DNA of 64,000 nt, from the NCBI RefSeq assembly GCF_003762835.1, contig NZ_RJWA01000002.1, positions 744,001 to 808,000 of the forward strand. The letters are read 5' to 3'. Under the pieces are notes generated by a model. That model made no database searches. It saw nothing but the letters and a program-made list of their open reading frames with translations, and had not been told where the DNA came from. The DNA is from Micromonospora sp. HM5-17. GTDB taxonomy: Bacteria > Actinomycetota > Actinomycetes > Mycobacteriales > Micromonosporaceae. Shown here one piece after another: positions 27,129 to 35,205 of the stretch. Both the position numbers and the translations under genes were made by a program. Position 1 is the first letter of the stretch; each line of letters starts with the position of its first letter.

Positions 27129-28129
27129 GCGGCGGTGCGCCCCGGCTGCGGGCCGGACTGATCGGCCTGGGCGCGATGGGCCGCAACCACGCCCGGGTGC
27201 TCTCCCAGCTCGACGGGGTCGAACTGGTCGGCGTGGTCGACCCGGCCGGCGACCCCACCGACACCCTCCGGGTGCCGGTCTTCGGCGCGGTTGCCGAGCT
27301 GCTGGCCCTGAAGCCCGACTACGCGGTGGTGGCCTGCCCGACCGCCCTGCACGAGGAGATCGGGCTGGAACTGGCGGCAGCCGGGGTCTGCGCGCTGATC
27401 GAGAAACCACTCGCGCCGTCCGTCGAGGCGGCGACCCGGCTGGTCCAGGCGTTCGAGGCGGCCGGGCTGGTCGCCGGTGTCGGACACATCGAGCGGTACA
27501 ACCCGGCACTGCAGAGCCTGCGGACCCGGCTGGAGGCGGGCGAGCTGGGCGACGTCTACCAGGTGGTGACGCGACGGCAGGGGCCGTACCCGCACCGGAT
27601 CGCGGACGTGGGCGTGGTGATGGATCTCGCCACCCACGACATCGACCTGACCGCGTGGGTGACCGGTCAGGAGTACGTCTCCGTCGCCGCCCGGACGGTC
27701 TCGCGCAGCGGGCGGGTGCACGAGGACATGGTGGCCGTGGTCGGCCAGCTCGCCGACGGCACGATGGTCAACCACCTGGTCAACTGGCTCAGCCCGCTCA
27801 AGGAGCGGTCGACGGTGATCACCGGCGCCCGGGGCTGCTTCGTGGCGGACACCCTCACCGCCGACCTCACCTTCTACGCCAACGGGGCGATCGACACCGA
27901 GTGGGAGGCGCTGCGGACTTTCCGGGGGGTCGCCGAGGGCGACATGGTGCGGTACGCCATCCCGAAGCGGGAGCCGCTGCTGGTCGAACACGAGCGGTTC
28001 CGGGACGCGGTCGAGGGCAAGGAGAGCGACATCGTGACGTTGCGACAGGCCCTGCGGACGGTGGAGGTCTCCGCCGCGGTGCTGCACTCGGCGGGCGAGG
28101 GCAGCACGGTGGAGCTGCGGCGCGGCTGA
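27125..28129 (+). CDS. Gfo/Idh/MocA family sugar dehydrogenase (WlbA/WbpB-like)
   Basis: A 334-residue NAD(P)-dependent oxidoreductase. The Rossmann motif is GLIGLGAMGRNHARVL (residues 11-26), the EKPLAPS motif follows at about 98, and GHIERYNPAL and DLATHDIDLTAWVTG form the catalytic region. It shares the length and the GHIERYNPA segment with UDP-sugar 3-dehydrogenases of the WlbA type, which create the keto group used by the preceding aminotransferase. ATG 27125 overlaps the DegT stop by 4 bp, so both are co-translated. It faces a convergent hypothetical gene across a hairpin. Confidence 0.85.
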   Translation: MSGGAPRLRAGLIGLGAMGRNHARVLSQLDGVELVGVVDPAGDPTDTLRVPVFGAVAELLALKPDYAVVACPTALHEEIGLELAAAGVCALIEKPLAPSVEAATRLVQAFEAAGLVAGVGHIERYNPALQSLRTRLEAGELGDVYQVVTRRQGPYPHRIADVGVVMDLATHDIDLTAWVTGQEYVSVAARTVSRSGRVHEDMVAVVGQLADGTMVNHLVNWLSPLKERSTVITGARGCFVADTLTADLTFYANGAIDTEWEALRTFRGVAEGDMVRYAIPKREPLLVEHERFRDAVEGKESDIVTLRQALRTVEVSAAVLHSAGEGSTVELRRG

Positions 28130-28139
28130 TCCCCGGCCA

Positions 28140-28176
28140 GCGCGGGGCTTCACCGGCGACCGGCGGAGCCCCGCGC
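28140..28176. terminator. Hairpin between convergent MocA and half-GT genes
   Basis: GCGCGGGGCT (28140-28149) pairs with AGCCCCGCGC (28167-28176) across 17 nt, between genes ending at 28129 (plus) and 28186 (minus). Confidence 0.6.
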
Positions 28177-28185
28177 GCGGGTCGC

Positions 28186-28785
28186 TCAGAGATCGAGTGA
28201 GGTGGTCGCGACCGCCGTGGGATGGCGGCGGGCCAACCGCGCGGCGAGCGTGACGGCGTCGAGGTCGCAGGCGACGATCCGGTTGATCGGGCACTGGTCG
28301 AGCGCACGTACCTCCGGACGGAACATCCCGGCCAGGAGGAGGGGACGGACCATCCGGTAGGCGGGGTGGAGGATCCGCCCGTACAGGAGCTCGGAGAACC
28401 GCTGTTGACCGGAGGTGACCGCGGAGACCACCCGTCCGGCGGGCCGGTCCGATCGTCCGCCGGTTGCCGCCCTCACCAGGGCGGAGACCGCGCCGGGGAG
28501 CCGGAAGGCGAGCAGCCGCTGGAGCCGGTACGCGGGATGCCGGTCCTCCGGACGACGCGGGTGGTGGATGCGCGGTGGAGGGCTGAGGTCCAGGTCGCGC
28601 CAGACGTCGCTGGCCAGCACGAAGAGGTGCAGCTCGGCGCCGTCGGCGCAGAGACGTCGGGCCAACGCCACCACGCGTTCCGAGGGCCGAGCCTTCATCG
28701 ACACCAGGATCGTCCCCGCTGGTCCGGCCGGCGTTGCGGAACGGCGCTGCGACGGGGTTCCACGACCATCTGTCTGTGTTGTCAA
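28186..28785 (-). CDS. Short glycosyltransferase-like protein (N-terminal GT-B half), paralogue A
   Basis: A 199-residue protein without a clear family. It begins like the N-terminal Rossmann domain of a GT-B enzyme (GTILVSMKARPSERVVALARRLCADGAELHLFVL) and ends with RIVACDLDAVTLAARLARRH and VATTSLDL, where a full GT4 enzyme would have its D-x-H/D motif before the inter-domain linker. No nucleotide-sugar-binding C-terminal half follows. Two similar short proteins lie at 34649-35203 and 36618-37145. The start is TTG 28785 with GGAGGG upstream. It is the last gene of a minus-strand operon after WecB-like epimerase and a GT4. Function unknown; a glycosyltransferase partner subunit is possible. 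Confidence 0.6.
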   Translation of the reverse strand: MTTQTDGRGTPSQRRSATPAGPAGTILVSMKARPSERVVALARRLCADGAELHLFVLASDVWRDLDLSPPPRIHHPRRPEDRHPAYRLQRLLAFRLPGAVSALVRAATGGRSDRPAGRVVSAVTSGQQRFSELLYGRILHPAYRMVRPLLLAGMFRPEVRALDQCPINRIVACDLDAVTLAARLARRHPTAVATTSLDL

Positions 28786-28819
28786 GGGCTGTCACCCTCC
28801 ACCAGCGGGCCGGGACGGG

Positions 28820-30181
28820 TCAGCGGGGCGCGCCGGCCCCGCGTGTGGAGCGACGCCGCCCGACCAGCGTCCGCAGCGTCGCCTCGAGCGGCTCCAGGAC
28901 GGTGTGTCGGGTGTACGCCTCGGCATGCCGCCGCGCCGCCGCCCGCAGCTCGGGGTCCCGAGCGCGGGCCAGCTTCCCGGCGGCCATCATCGACCGGGCG
29001 ATCCGCTCCGGGTCCAGGCTGTCCGGGTTGCACCAGAGGGGATATCCGCGCAGGACCTCGGCGGCGGCGATCCCCGGGGCGTGCACCGAGACGATGGGAC
29101 GCCCGGTCGCCATGTACTCGAAGATCTTTCCGGAGGTCACGTATCGGGCGCCGCCCGCCAGGAAGACCAGGACATCGCTCTCGGCGTAGGCCCGGGAGAC
29201 GTCGGTCTTCGCCACCGGGCCGCGATACCGCAGTCCCGGGTCGACGGCCGGTGCGGACGGGTCGGCGTCGAGGCCGAGCCGGCGTCGCAGGATCCCCTCG
29301 GCCCCCCGGGAGAACCCCAGATGGCCGTGGATGTGCAGCTCCGCGTCGGCCAGCTCGGGATGGCCTCGGGCGATCCGGAACGCCTCGACCATCGTCTCCA
29401 CCGGCTGGGCGGCGGTGACGGTGCCGACGTAGCTGAACCGGAGGGCCGGGGTGGTCGGGACCGGGTCGGCCTCGGTCAGCAGGTCCGGGTCCCAGCCGTT
29501 CGGCACGACCAGCATCCGGTCGGCCACGTCCGGGTACCGCTCGGCGTGCCAGCCGCGCAGCGCCTCGTTGACGAAGACCGCCGCGGCGGCGTCGCCCAGG
29601 ACCCGGCGTTCCCAGGTCCACGCGGGATGGTCGGGCGGGTAGGCGGGCCGCTCCGCGAACAGGTCCAGCGTCCAGGAGTCCCGGTAGTCGACGACGTACG
29701 GTACGCCGGTCAGCCGGTGGAACAGCCAGGCGGCCGCGAAGGCGGAGAAGGGGTTGCCGGTGGCGAGGACGACGTCGAAGCGGCGTCGTGCGTGGAGCCG
29801 CAGCGCCCGGCCGACGGCGTCGAGTCCCCACGAGGAGTAGTGCTCCGGGAAGATCCGTTGTCCGGCGTCGTAGAGCCGTGCGGCGAGGACGGGCATCGTG
29901 CGGCGGAACCGACTGAACCGGCGGATGTCCCGTTCCCACCGAAAGGTGCTCAGCCGCGGCCGCTCGACCCGGATCCGTGGGTCCACGGTGTCGAGCAGGG
30001 CGTCGTCCGCCGATCCCGCGACCTCCTGCAGGAACCGCGGCGGGGCGGCGAAGACGGTGACGTCCCAGCCGCGGGCTACCAGGTGGTTGGCGGTGGCCCG
30101 GGCCCGGTAGACGCCGCTGGCGCGGGACGGAGGGAAGTAGAACGACAGGTAGAGCACCCGGGGCGGGCGGCGGGGGCGCAC
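28820..30181 (-). CDS. Glycosyltransferase family 4-like protein, copy 1
   Basis: A 453-residue GT-B glycosyltransferase. It opens with VLYLSFYFPPSRASGVYRA, has DVVLATGNPF and the acceptor-domain core VPYVVDYRDSWTLDLF, then donor-domain segments LRFSYVGTVTAAQP, YRGPVAKTDVSRAYAESDVLVFLAGG and TSGKIFEYMATGRPIVSV (the E-x7-E-like loop of GT4). It is a close paralogue of the gene at 35206-36600; the first motif and many others are identical. GTG 30181 follows GGGGAGGAGAG. It is 20 bp downstream of the WecB-like gene, on the same strand. Donor and acceptor sugars are unknown. Confidence 0.85.
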   Translation of the reverse strand: MRPRRPPRVLYLSFYFPPSRASGVYRARATANHLVARGWDVTVFAAPPRFLQEVAGSADDALLDTVDPRIRVERPRLSTFRWERDIRRFSRFRRTMPVLAARLYDAGQRIFPEHYSSWGLDAVGRALRLHARRRFDVVLATGNPFSAFAAAWLFHRLTGVPYVVDYRDSWTLDLFAERPAYPPDHPAWTWERRVLGDAAAAVFVNEALRGWHAERYPDVADRMLVVPNGWDPDLLTEADPVPTTPALRFSYVGTVTAAQPVETMVEAFRIARGHPELADAELHIHGHLGFSRGAEGILRRRLGLDADPSAPAVDPGLRYRGPVAKTDVSRAYAESDVLVFLAGGARYVTSGKIFEYMATGRPIVSVHAPGIAAAEVLRGYPLWCNPDSLDPERIARSMMAAGKLARARDPELRAAARRHAEAYTRHTVLEPLEATLRTLVGRRRSTRGAGAPR

Positions 30182-30201
30182 GGCTCTCCTCCCCGAGCCG
30201 G

Positions 30202-31305
30202 TCAGTCGCGGCGGGGGACCGTGAGCCAGCGCTCGAGGGTCTCGACGACGCGTTCGGCCGCCCGGCCGTCGCCGAAGGGGGTGCTGGTCGGGGTCTGGGG
30301 TGCGGCCCGGGTGGCGGTGGCGACCCACTCCGCCGCACCCAGCCGAGCCGGATCGGGAACCAGCCGGTTCCATCCGCCGTCCAGGGTCTCCGACCACTCC
30401 GTCTCCGACCGAAGGGTGGTGCAGGGCCGTCCAAGCAGGTACGCCTCCTTCTGGAGGCCACCGGAGTCGGTCACCACGCCCACCGAGCCGAGGACCGCGG
30501 CGACCATGGCGGCGTAGCCGACCGGGCGTCCGACGTGCACGGCCCCCTGGGCGAGCTTCAGGCCCTGCGCCTCGGCGCGCGCCAGCAGCCGGGGGTGCGC
30601 GAGGAGGGCCACCGGGAGCGGAAGGGCGGCGAGGGCCTCGACGAGCGACGCCAGCCGCTCGGGGTCGTCGGTGTTCTCGGCCCGGTGCAGCGTCGCGAGC
30701 AGGTACGGCTGGTCGGGGTCGACGCCGCTGGGCAGGTCGGGACGCGGATGCGCGCCCGCGAGCACGCCGTCGCGGACGCGGAGGCAGACGTCGACCATCA
30801 CGTCGCCCGTCACGACGGCCCGGTCGGCGAGCCCCTCCCGGGTGAGGTGCCGCAGCGCGTCCTCGGTCGGCGCGAGCAACAGGTCCGCGGCGTGGTCGGT
30901 GAGCACCCGGTTGTGCTCCTCCGGCATGCGTCGGTTGAACGAGCGTAGTCCGGCTTCCAGGTGCGCCACCCGGATGTGCTGCTTGACCGCGGCGACGGCG
31001 CCGGCCAGCGTCGAGTTCGTGTCGCCGTACACCAGCACCCAGTCCGGTCGCTCGGCCTCGAACACCGGATCGATCGCCGCGAGGATGCGGCCGGTCTGCA
31101 CGCCGTGGCTGCCGGAGCCGACCCCGAGGTGGACGTCGGGGTCGGGGATGCCCAGCCCGGAGAAGAACACGTCGGACAGGTTGACGTCGTAGTGCTGGCC
31201 GGTGTGCACGATCACGTGCCGGTGATCGGTTCGGGCGAACGCCGCCGCGACCGGTGCGAGCTTGACCAGCTGGGGGCGTGCTCCGACGACGCTGACTACC
31301 TTCAC
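30202..31305 (-). CDS. wecB: UDP-N-acetylglucosamine 2-epimerase (WecB/WbpI-like)
   Basis: A 367-residue non-hydrolysing UDP-HexNAc 2-epimerase. It has VVSVVGARPQLVKLAPV at the start, VHTGQHYDVNLSD, VYGDTNSTLAGAVAA, HLEAGLRSFNRRMPEEHNRVLTDH (active-site residues), TLHRAEN, and VVTDSGGLQKEAYLLGRPC. The family length is normal. It converts UDP-GlcNAc (or a 2,3-diacetamido derivative) to the manno epimer. GTG 31305 with GGGAGCC upstream gives the proper N-terminus; a 54-residue upstream extension has no family likeness. It is first in the operon with the GT4 and half-GT genes and diverges from the GT gene at 31690. Confidence 0.9.
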   Translation of the reverse strand: MKVVSVVGARPQLVKLAPVAAAFARTDHRHVIVHTGQHYDVNLSDVFFSGLGIPDPDVHLGVGSGSHGVQTGRILAAIDPVFEAERPDWVLVYGDTNSTLAGAVAAVKQHIRVAHLEAGLRSFNRRMPEEHNRVLTDHAADLLLAPTEDALRHLTREGLADRAVVTGDVMVDVCLRVRDGVLAGAHPRPDLPSGVDPDQPYLLATLHRAENTDDPERLASLVEALAALPLPVALLAHPRLLARAEAQGLKLAQGAVHVGRPVGYAAMVAAVLGSVGVVTDSGGLQKEAYLLGRPCTTLRSETEWSETLDGGWNRLVPDPARLGAAEWVATATRAAPQTPTSTPFGDGRAAERVVETLERWLTVPRRD

Positions 31306-31689
31306 TGTGCTGGCTCCCGGAGTGTCGTGACTCGTGGCGGCGGAATGAGGGCAGAATCGCGCGCGTTCGTCATGCCGCCCAGATCCTTTCCTGGCGGCAA
31401 CACAATACGTCATGCCGGGGCGGGTCGGTGGGTGCCGGGTCTTTTCTTCCGGGCCCGTTTGTTCCATTTTCCCTATACCGACAGATGTCTATACTGCCTG
31501 TTCCTTTGCTGTATGTCATCGTGGTCGAGGGTGTTGGTGGCCGGCCGTGGAACAGAAGTCAAACAATGAGAGAACTGTCATGTAATTGCGAAGGAATTGT
31601 GGCCGAACTGCCTTGATGGCATCGGTGGTTACCGTAAACTCGCCGGGTCTTCGCCGGAGTCGCCTAGGGGAGAGGCAGTAACAGCCATC
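31306..31689. promoter_or_regulatory. A+T-rich divergent promoter region between wecB and the GT operon
   Basis: A 384-bp gap between divergent starts. The segment 31440-31640 is distinctly A+T-rich for this genome (for example CCATTTTCCCTATACCG, GTCTATACTGCC, CAAACAATGAGAGAACTG), fitting promoters or regulator binding for both arms of the polysaccharide locus. No RNA structure or gene was recognised. Confidence 0.5.
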
Positions 31690-33315
31690 ATGGACGTGAA
31701 CGGTGCCGCCGCGACGCGGCGCGCTCGGGGCCGGATCGTCATGCTGGTCGACAACGGCGTCCGGGGCGACTCCCGGGTGCAGAAGACCGCCCGCTCCGCT
31801 GCCGAGGCCGGCTGGGAGGTGATCCTGCTCGGCAGGCAGACGGACCCGGCCGAGAGCTCCTTCCGGCTCGGCGACGCCGAGGTGCGGTTGCTTCCCGTCC
31901 CGACCGACGTCAACTACCCGTCGCTGTTCCGGCGACGCTCCCTGCGCCGGCCGCTCGCGTACCCGGCGGGTAGCCGGCACCTCAACTACCGGCTGGCCTC
32001 GGTGCAGGCCTGGCGCGCGGACCTGGTGGCGCGGTCCGCCGCGCTCCGGACCGGGTCGACCGGTGGTCTGGCCGGGCTGGTCGGGCGGGGGCGGATCGCC
32101 GTCGGCCGGGCCGCCGCGACGCTGCTGGACAAGTGGGTACGGTTCCGGGCCCGCGAGACCCGCCGGCTGCGTGAGGTGCGGCAGAGCCCGGACAGCCTGC
32201 TCAACCGGATACCCGTCGCCTTCTGGACCACCGTGATGGGCGACCGTAGCTGGCGCCGGCTCGACCCCTCGCTCTGGAGTTGGGAGCTGGCCTACGGCAG
32301 GGTCATCGACCAGCTGGAGCCCGACCTCATCCACGCACACGACGTCAAGATGATCGGTGTCGGCGCCCGGGCCGCGCTGCGGGCTCGGGCCAGGGGCCGG
32401 CCGGTGCGGTTCGTCTGGGACGCCCACGAGTACGTGCCCGGGCTGCGGCCCCTCGCGGCGTGGTGGCTGCCGGCCCAGGTCGCCCACGAACGCGAGTACG
32501 CCCGGTACGCCGACGCGGTGGTCACCGTCTCGACCGCCCTGGCCGACCTGCTCCGCGCCGACCACAAGTTGCCCGAACAGCCGACGGTGGTGATGAACGC
32601 GCCGGTGACGAGACTGTCCGAGGAGGAGCTGGCCGCGCCGGTTCCGGACCTGCGGGCGTTGTGTGGGATCGACCGGGACACCCCCCTGCTGGCGTACTCG
32701 GGCGGGATCAATCCGGTCCGGGGTGTCGACCTGGTCGTCGAGGCGCTTCCCAGCCTGCCGGGGGTGCACGTGGCGATGCTGTCGCTGCATCCGTCCGGCA
32801 GGAACAAGCCCGCGGACGAGTTGTACGAGCGGGCCGAGCGGCTCGGCGTCGCGGACCGGGTCCACCTGCTGCCGTACGTACCGCACTGGCAGGTGTCGAG
32901 GGTGTTGGCGGCGGCTGACGCGGCGGTGAGCCCGCTGCACCACCTGCCGAACCACGAGATCGCGTTGAGCAACAAGTTCTTCGAGTACTCCCACGCCCGG
33001 CTGCCGCTGGTGGTCAGTGATGTCCGGACCATGTCGGAGGTCGTGCGGTCGACGGGGCAGGGCGAGGTGTTCCGGGCCCAGGACCTGGCTGACTTCGTCC
33101 GGGCGGTGAAGCTCGTGCTCGCCGATCCGGAACGGTACCGGGCCGCGTACGACCGGCCCGGCCTGCTCGAGGAGTGGAGCTGGGAGGCCCAGGCCGAGAT
33201 CCTCGACCGGCTGTACGCCCGTCTGCTGCCGCAGGCCCCGCCCCGGCAGCACCCCGGGGTCGGGGACCCGGGGAGCGCCGTGTCCGGTCCGGCGATGGCG
33301 GCGACCGGGGCGTGA
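31690..33315 (+). CDS. Glycosyltransferase family 4 protein, long form
   Basis: A 541-residue GT-B glycosyltransferase, longer than usual because of a 110-residue insertion (about 95-205, with RARETRRLREVRQSPDSLLNRI) between strands of the N-terminal domain. Seen are MLVDNGVRGDSRVQKTARSA at the start, LIHAHDVKMIGVGARAAL, the acceptor motif FVWDAHEYVPG, PLLAYSGGINPVRGVDLV at the donor-domain start, and ALSNKFFEYSHARLPLVVSD as the GT4 nucleotide-sugar loop. ATG 31690 follows GGGGAGAGG. It heads a plus-strand series of polysaccharide genes. Specificity unknown. Confidence 0.85.
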   Translation: MDVNGAAATRRARGRIVMLVDNGVRGDSRVQKTARSAAEAGWEVILLGRQTDPAESSFRLGDAEVRLLPVPTDVNYPSLFRRRSLRRPLAYPAGSRHLNYRLASVQAWRADLVARSAALRTGSTGGLAGLVGRGRIAVGRAAATLLDKWVRFRARETRRLREVRQSPDSLLNRIPVAFWTTVMGDRSWRRLDPSLWSWELAYGRVIDQLEPDLIHAHDVKMIGVGARAALRARARGRPVRFVWDAHEYVPGLRPLAAWWLPAQVAHEREYARYADAVVTVSTALADLLRADHKLPEQPTVVMNAPVTRLSEEELAAPVPDLRALCGIDRDTPLLAYSGGINPVRGVDLVVEALPSLPGVHVAMLSLHPSGRNKPADELYERAERLGVADRVHLLPYVPHWQVSRVLAAADAAVSPLHHLPNHEIALSNKFFEYSHARLPLVVSDVRTMSEVVRSTGQGEVFRAQDLADFVRAVKLVLADPERYRAAYDRPGLLEEWSWEAQAEILDRLYARLLPQAPPRQHPGVGDPGSAVSGPAMAATGA

Positions 33316-33404
33316 CCCGGGATCGTCACCCGGCCGGACGTGCCGTCGCGCCGCCGGCCGGCAGCCCTGACGACCACAGGACGAGCACGGACAAGGAGAC
33401 TCGG

Positions 33405-34652
33405 ATGCCCCCTCGTCGGGATGTGGCGGTCATCACGCCCTGGTACCCGACCCGGCAGACGCCGTTCGGTGGCGCGTTCGTACGGGCCATGGTGGCGGCG
33501 ACCGCCTCGGCGCGCGATCGGGCCACCGTGTACCACGTTGACGGCTGGGGTGCGCACGTCGGTCCGCGGCAGGATCACGCCATCGCCCGGGCGCACCGGT
33601 CGCTGCTGACCCACGCCCTCCGGGAGACCACCACGGTGACGGGAGCACGGCTGTGCTACGTCCCGGTGCCGGTGCGGGTCGGCATCTCCTTCGCCGAGTT
33701 GGCGACCCGGTACGCGGAGGCCCTGCACGTCGCGCTGGACGGCCGGCGCATCGACGCGCCGGTGGTGCACGCGCACGTGGGCCTGCGGGGTGGCTGGACG
33801 GCACTGCAGAACGCGCGCCCCGACGCCCGGGTCTTCGTGACGGAACACTCGACCTTCCTGCCCAGCGTCCTCGCCGAACCCGACTCCCGGGCGATGTACG
33901 ACGAGGTGATCCACCGGGCCACCGGCTTCTTCGTGGTGGGCGAGACGTTGCGCGCCATCCTGGTCTCGGCGTTTCCGCACCACGCCGACCGCATCGGGAT
34001 CATGCCGAATCCGGTGGACTTCGGCCCCGTGCGGTCCGACCCGGTCACCCGGCTACGCCGCTGGCTCTTCGTGGGCTCGCTCAGCGACCGCAAGGGCGTG
34101 GCCCTGCTTCTCGACGCGTTCGCCCGGTGCCGGGCCGACGAGCCCGACCTCACGCTGACATTCGTGGGCGAGGGGAGGCTGCGGGCCACGTTGGCGGCGC
34201 GGGCAGACGCGCTGGGCGTGGCGGAGGCGGTCACCTTCGTCGGCTCGGTCATGCCCGACCGGGCGCTGGAGCTGATGCGGGAGCACGACCTTCTGATCCA
34301 TCCCAGCCGGCTGGAGACCTTCGGGATGACCGTGGTGGAGGCGGTCGCCGCCGGCATGCCGGTGCTGGTGACCCGGTGCGGCGGGCCGGAGGAGACGCTG
34401 GCCGGGATCGAGGACGCCGCCGGTGGGCTGATCGACGTCGACGACGACCCGGAGACCATCGCCGCCGGCTACCGGCGGCTCCGGGACCGCTTCCCCGACG
34501 GCGTCGACCTGGCGTACGCCCGTGCGGTGCTCGCTGACCGGTACGGGTACGACGCGGTGGCGGCGGCTCATCGGCGGATCTGGTTTCCCGATGCCAGCGA
34601 TACGGTGGCGACGGTGCGGGCGGGGCTCGGCACCGGCGATGTGGGGGAGTGA
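33405..34652 (+). CDS. Glycosyltransferase family 4 protein
   Basis: A 415-residue GT4 enzyme. The N-terminal domain begins VAVITPWYPTRQTPFGGAFVRAM with the Gly-Gly loop, VVHAHVGLRGGWTAL follows, then FVTEHSTFLPS. The donor domain contains RWLFVGSLSDRKGVALLL, LTFVGEGRLR and the family signature SRLETFGMTVVEAVAAGMPVLVTRCGGPEE (E-x7-E). ATG 33405 is placed by AAGGAG at 33393-33398. The stop overlaps the next start by 4 bp (GTGA), so it is coupled to the half-GT at 34649. It probably adds a sugar during assembly of the repeat unit. Confidence 0.88.
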   Translation: MPPRRDVAVITPWYPTRQTPFGGAFVRAMVAATASARDRATVYHVDGWGAHVGPRQDHAIARAHRSLLTHALRETTTVTGARLCYVPVPVRVGISFAELATRYAEALHVALDGRRIDAPVVHAHVGLRGGWTALQNARPDARVFVTEHSTFLPSVLAEPDSRAMYDEVIHRATGFFVVGETLRAILVSAFPHHADRIGIMPNPVDFGPVRSDPVTRLRRWLFVGSLSDRKGVALLLDAFARCRADEPDLTLTFVGEGRLRATLAARADALGVAEAVTFVGSVMPDRALELMREHDLLIHPSRLETFGMTVVEAVAAGMPVLVTRCGGPEETLAGIEDAAGGLIDVDDDPETIAAGYRRLRDRFPDGVDLAYARAVLADRYGYDAVAAAHRRIWFPDASDTVATVRAGLGTGDVGE

Positions 34653-35203
34653 CCGTGCGGGTGTTGTTCCTCGCGCTCGGCGGCAACCGGGCACGGGCCG
34701 CGGTGGAGGAGTCGGCGCAGGTGGTCGCCGTCGGCGGCCGCCCGGTGGTGCTCGTCGACACTCTCCGGCCCTGGCGACGGATGAGCTTCGACCCCGCGGT
34801 CGAGGTCGTCGAGCTGTCCACGCTGGAGTCGACGCGGATGCCGGTCCGGCTGGAACGGGCGGTGCTGTTCACGGTCCCACGCCGACTGTTCCGGGTGGTC
34901 GGCCGTGGCCCGCTGCGTCAACCGGCTCGCCGCGTCTCCGCCAGGTACGAGACCCGCGTGGCCGAGCGGCTGCACCGTCAGGTGGTCCTGCCGATGATCC
35001 GGCCACGGTGGGGCGAGGGGACGTGTCCGGTGCTCCGTCGGTACCTGGCGAAGGGAGGGGACCTGGACGCGATCGTGGTCCTGGATCCGGCCTCGATGCC
35101 GTACGCGGCAGGACTGGTGGCGGGCTACCGGAGCGCCGGTACGAGACCGCCCCGCCTGGCGTTCGGCATCGACCACCTTCTGAGCTTGCGGGACTCCGGG
35201 TAA
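34649..35203 (+). CDS. Short glycosyltransferase-like protein (N-terminal GT-B half), paralogue B
   Basis: A 184-residue protein with an N-terminal Rossmann-like strand-helix-strand (VRVLFLALGGNRARAAVEESAQVVAVGGRPVVLVDT) and an end (LDAIVVLDPASMPYAAGLVA, then LAFGIDHLLSL) that mirrors the tail of the N-terminal domain of GT4 enzymes; no C-terminal domain follows. It is more distant from paralogues A and C than they are from each other. GTG 34649 overlaps the upstream GT stop; GTG 35206 of the next GT lies 2 bp after its stop. The tight packing between two glycosyltransferases suggests a partner role. Function unknown. Confidence 0.55.
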   Translation: MTVRVLFLALGGNRARAAVEESAQVVAVGGRPVVLVDTLRPWRRMSFDPAVEVVELSTLESTRMPVRLERAVLFTVPRRLFRVVGRGPLRQPARRVSARYETRVAERLHRQVVLPMIRPRWGEGTCPVLRRYLAKGGDLDAIVVLDPASMPYAAGLVAGYRSAGTRPPRLAFGIDHLLSLRDSG

Positions 35204-35205
35204 CC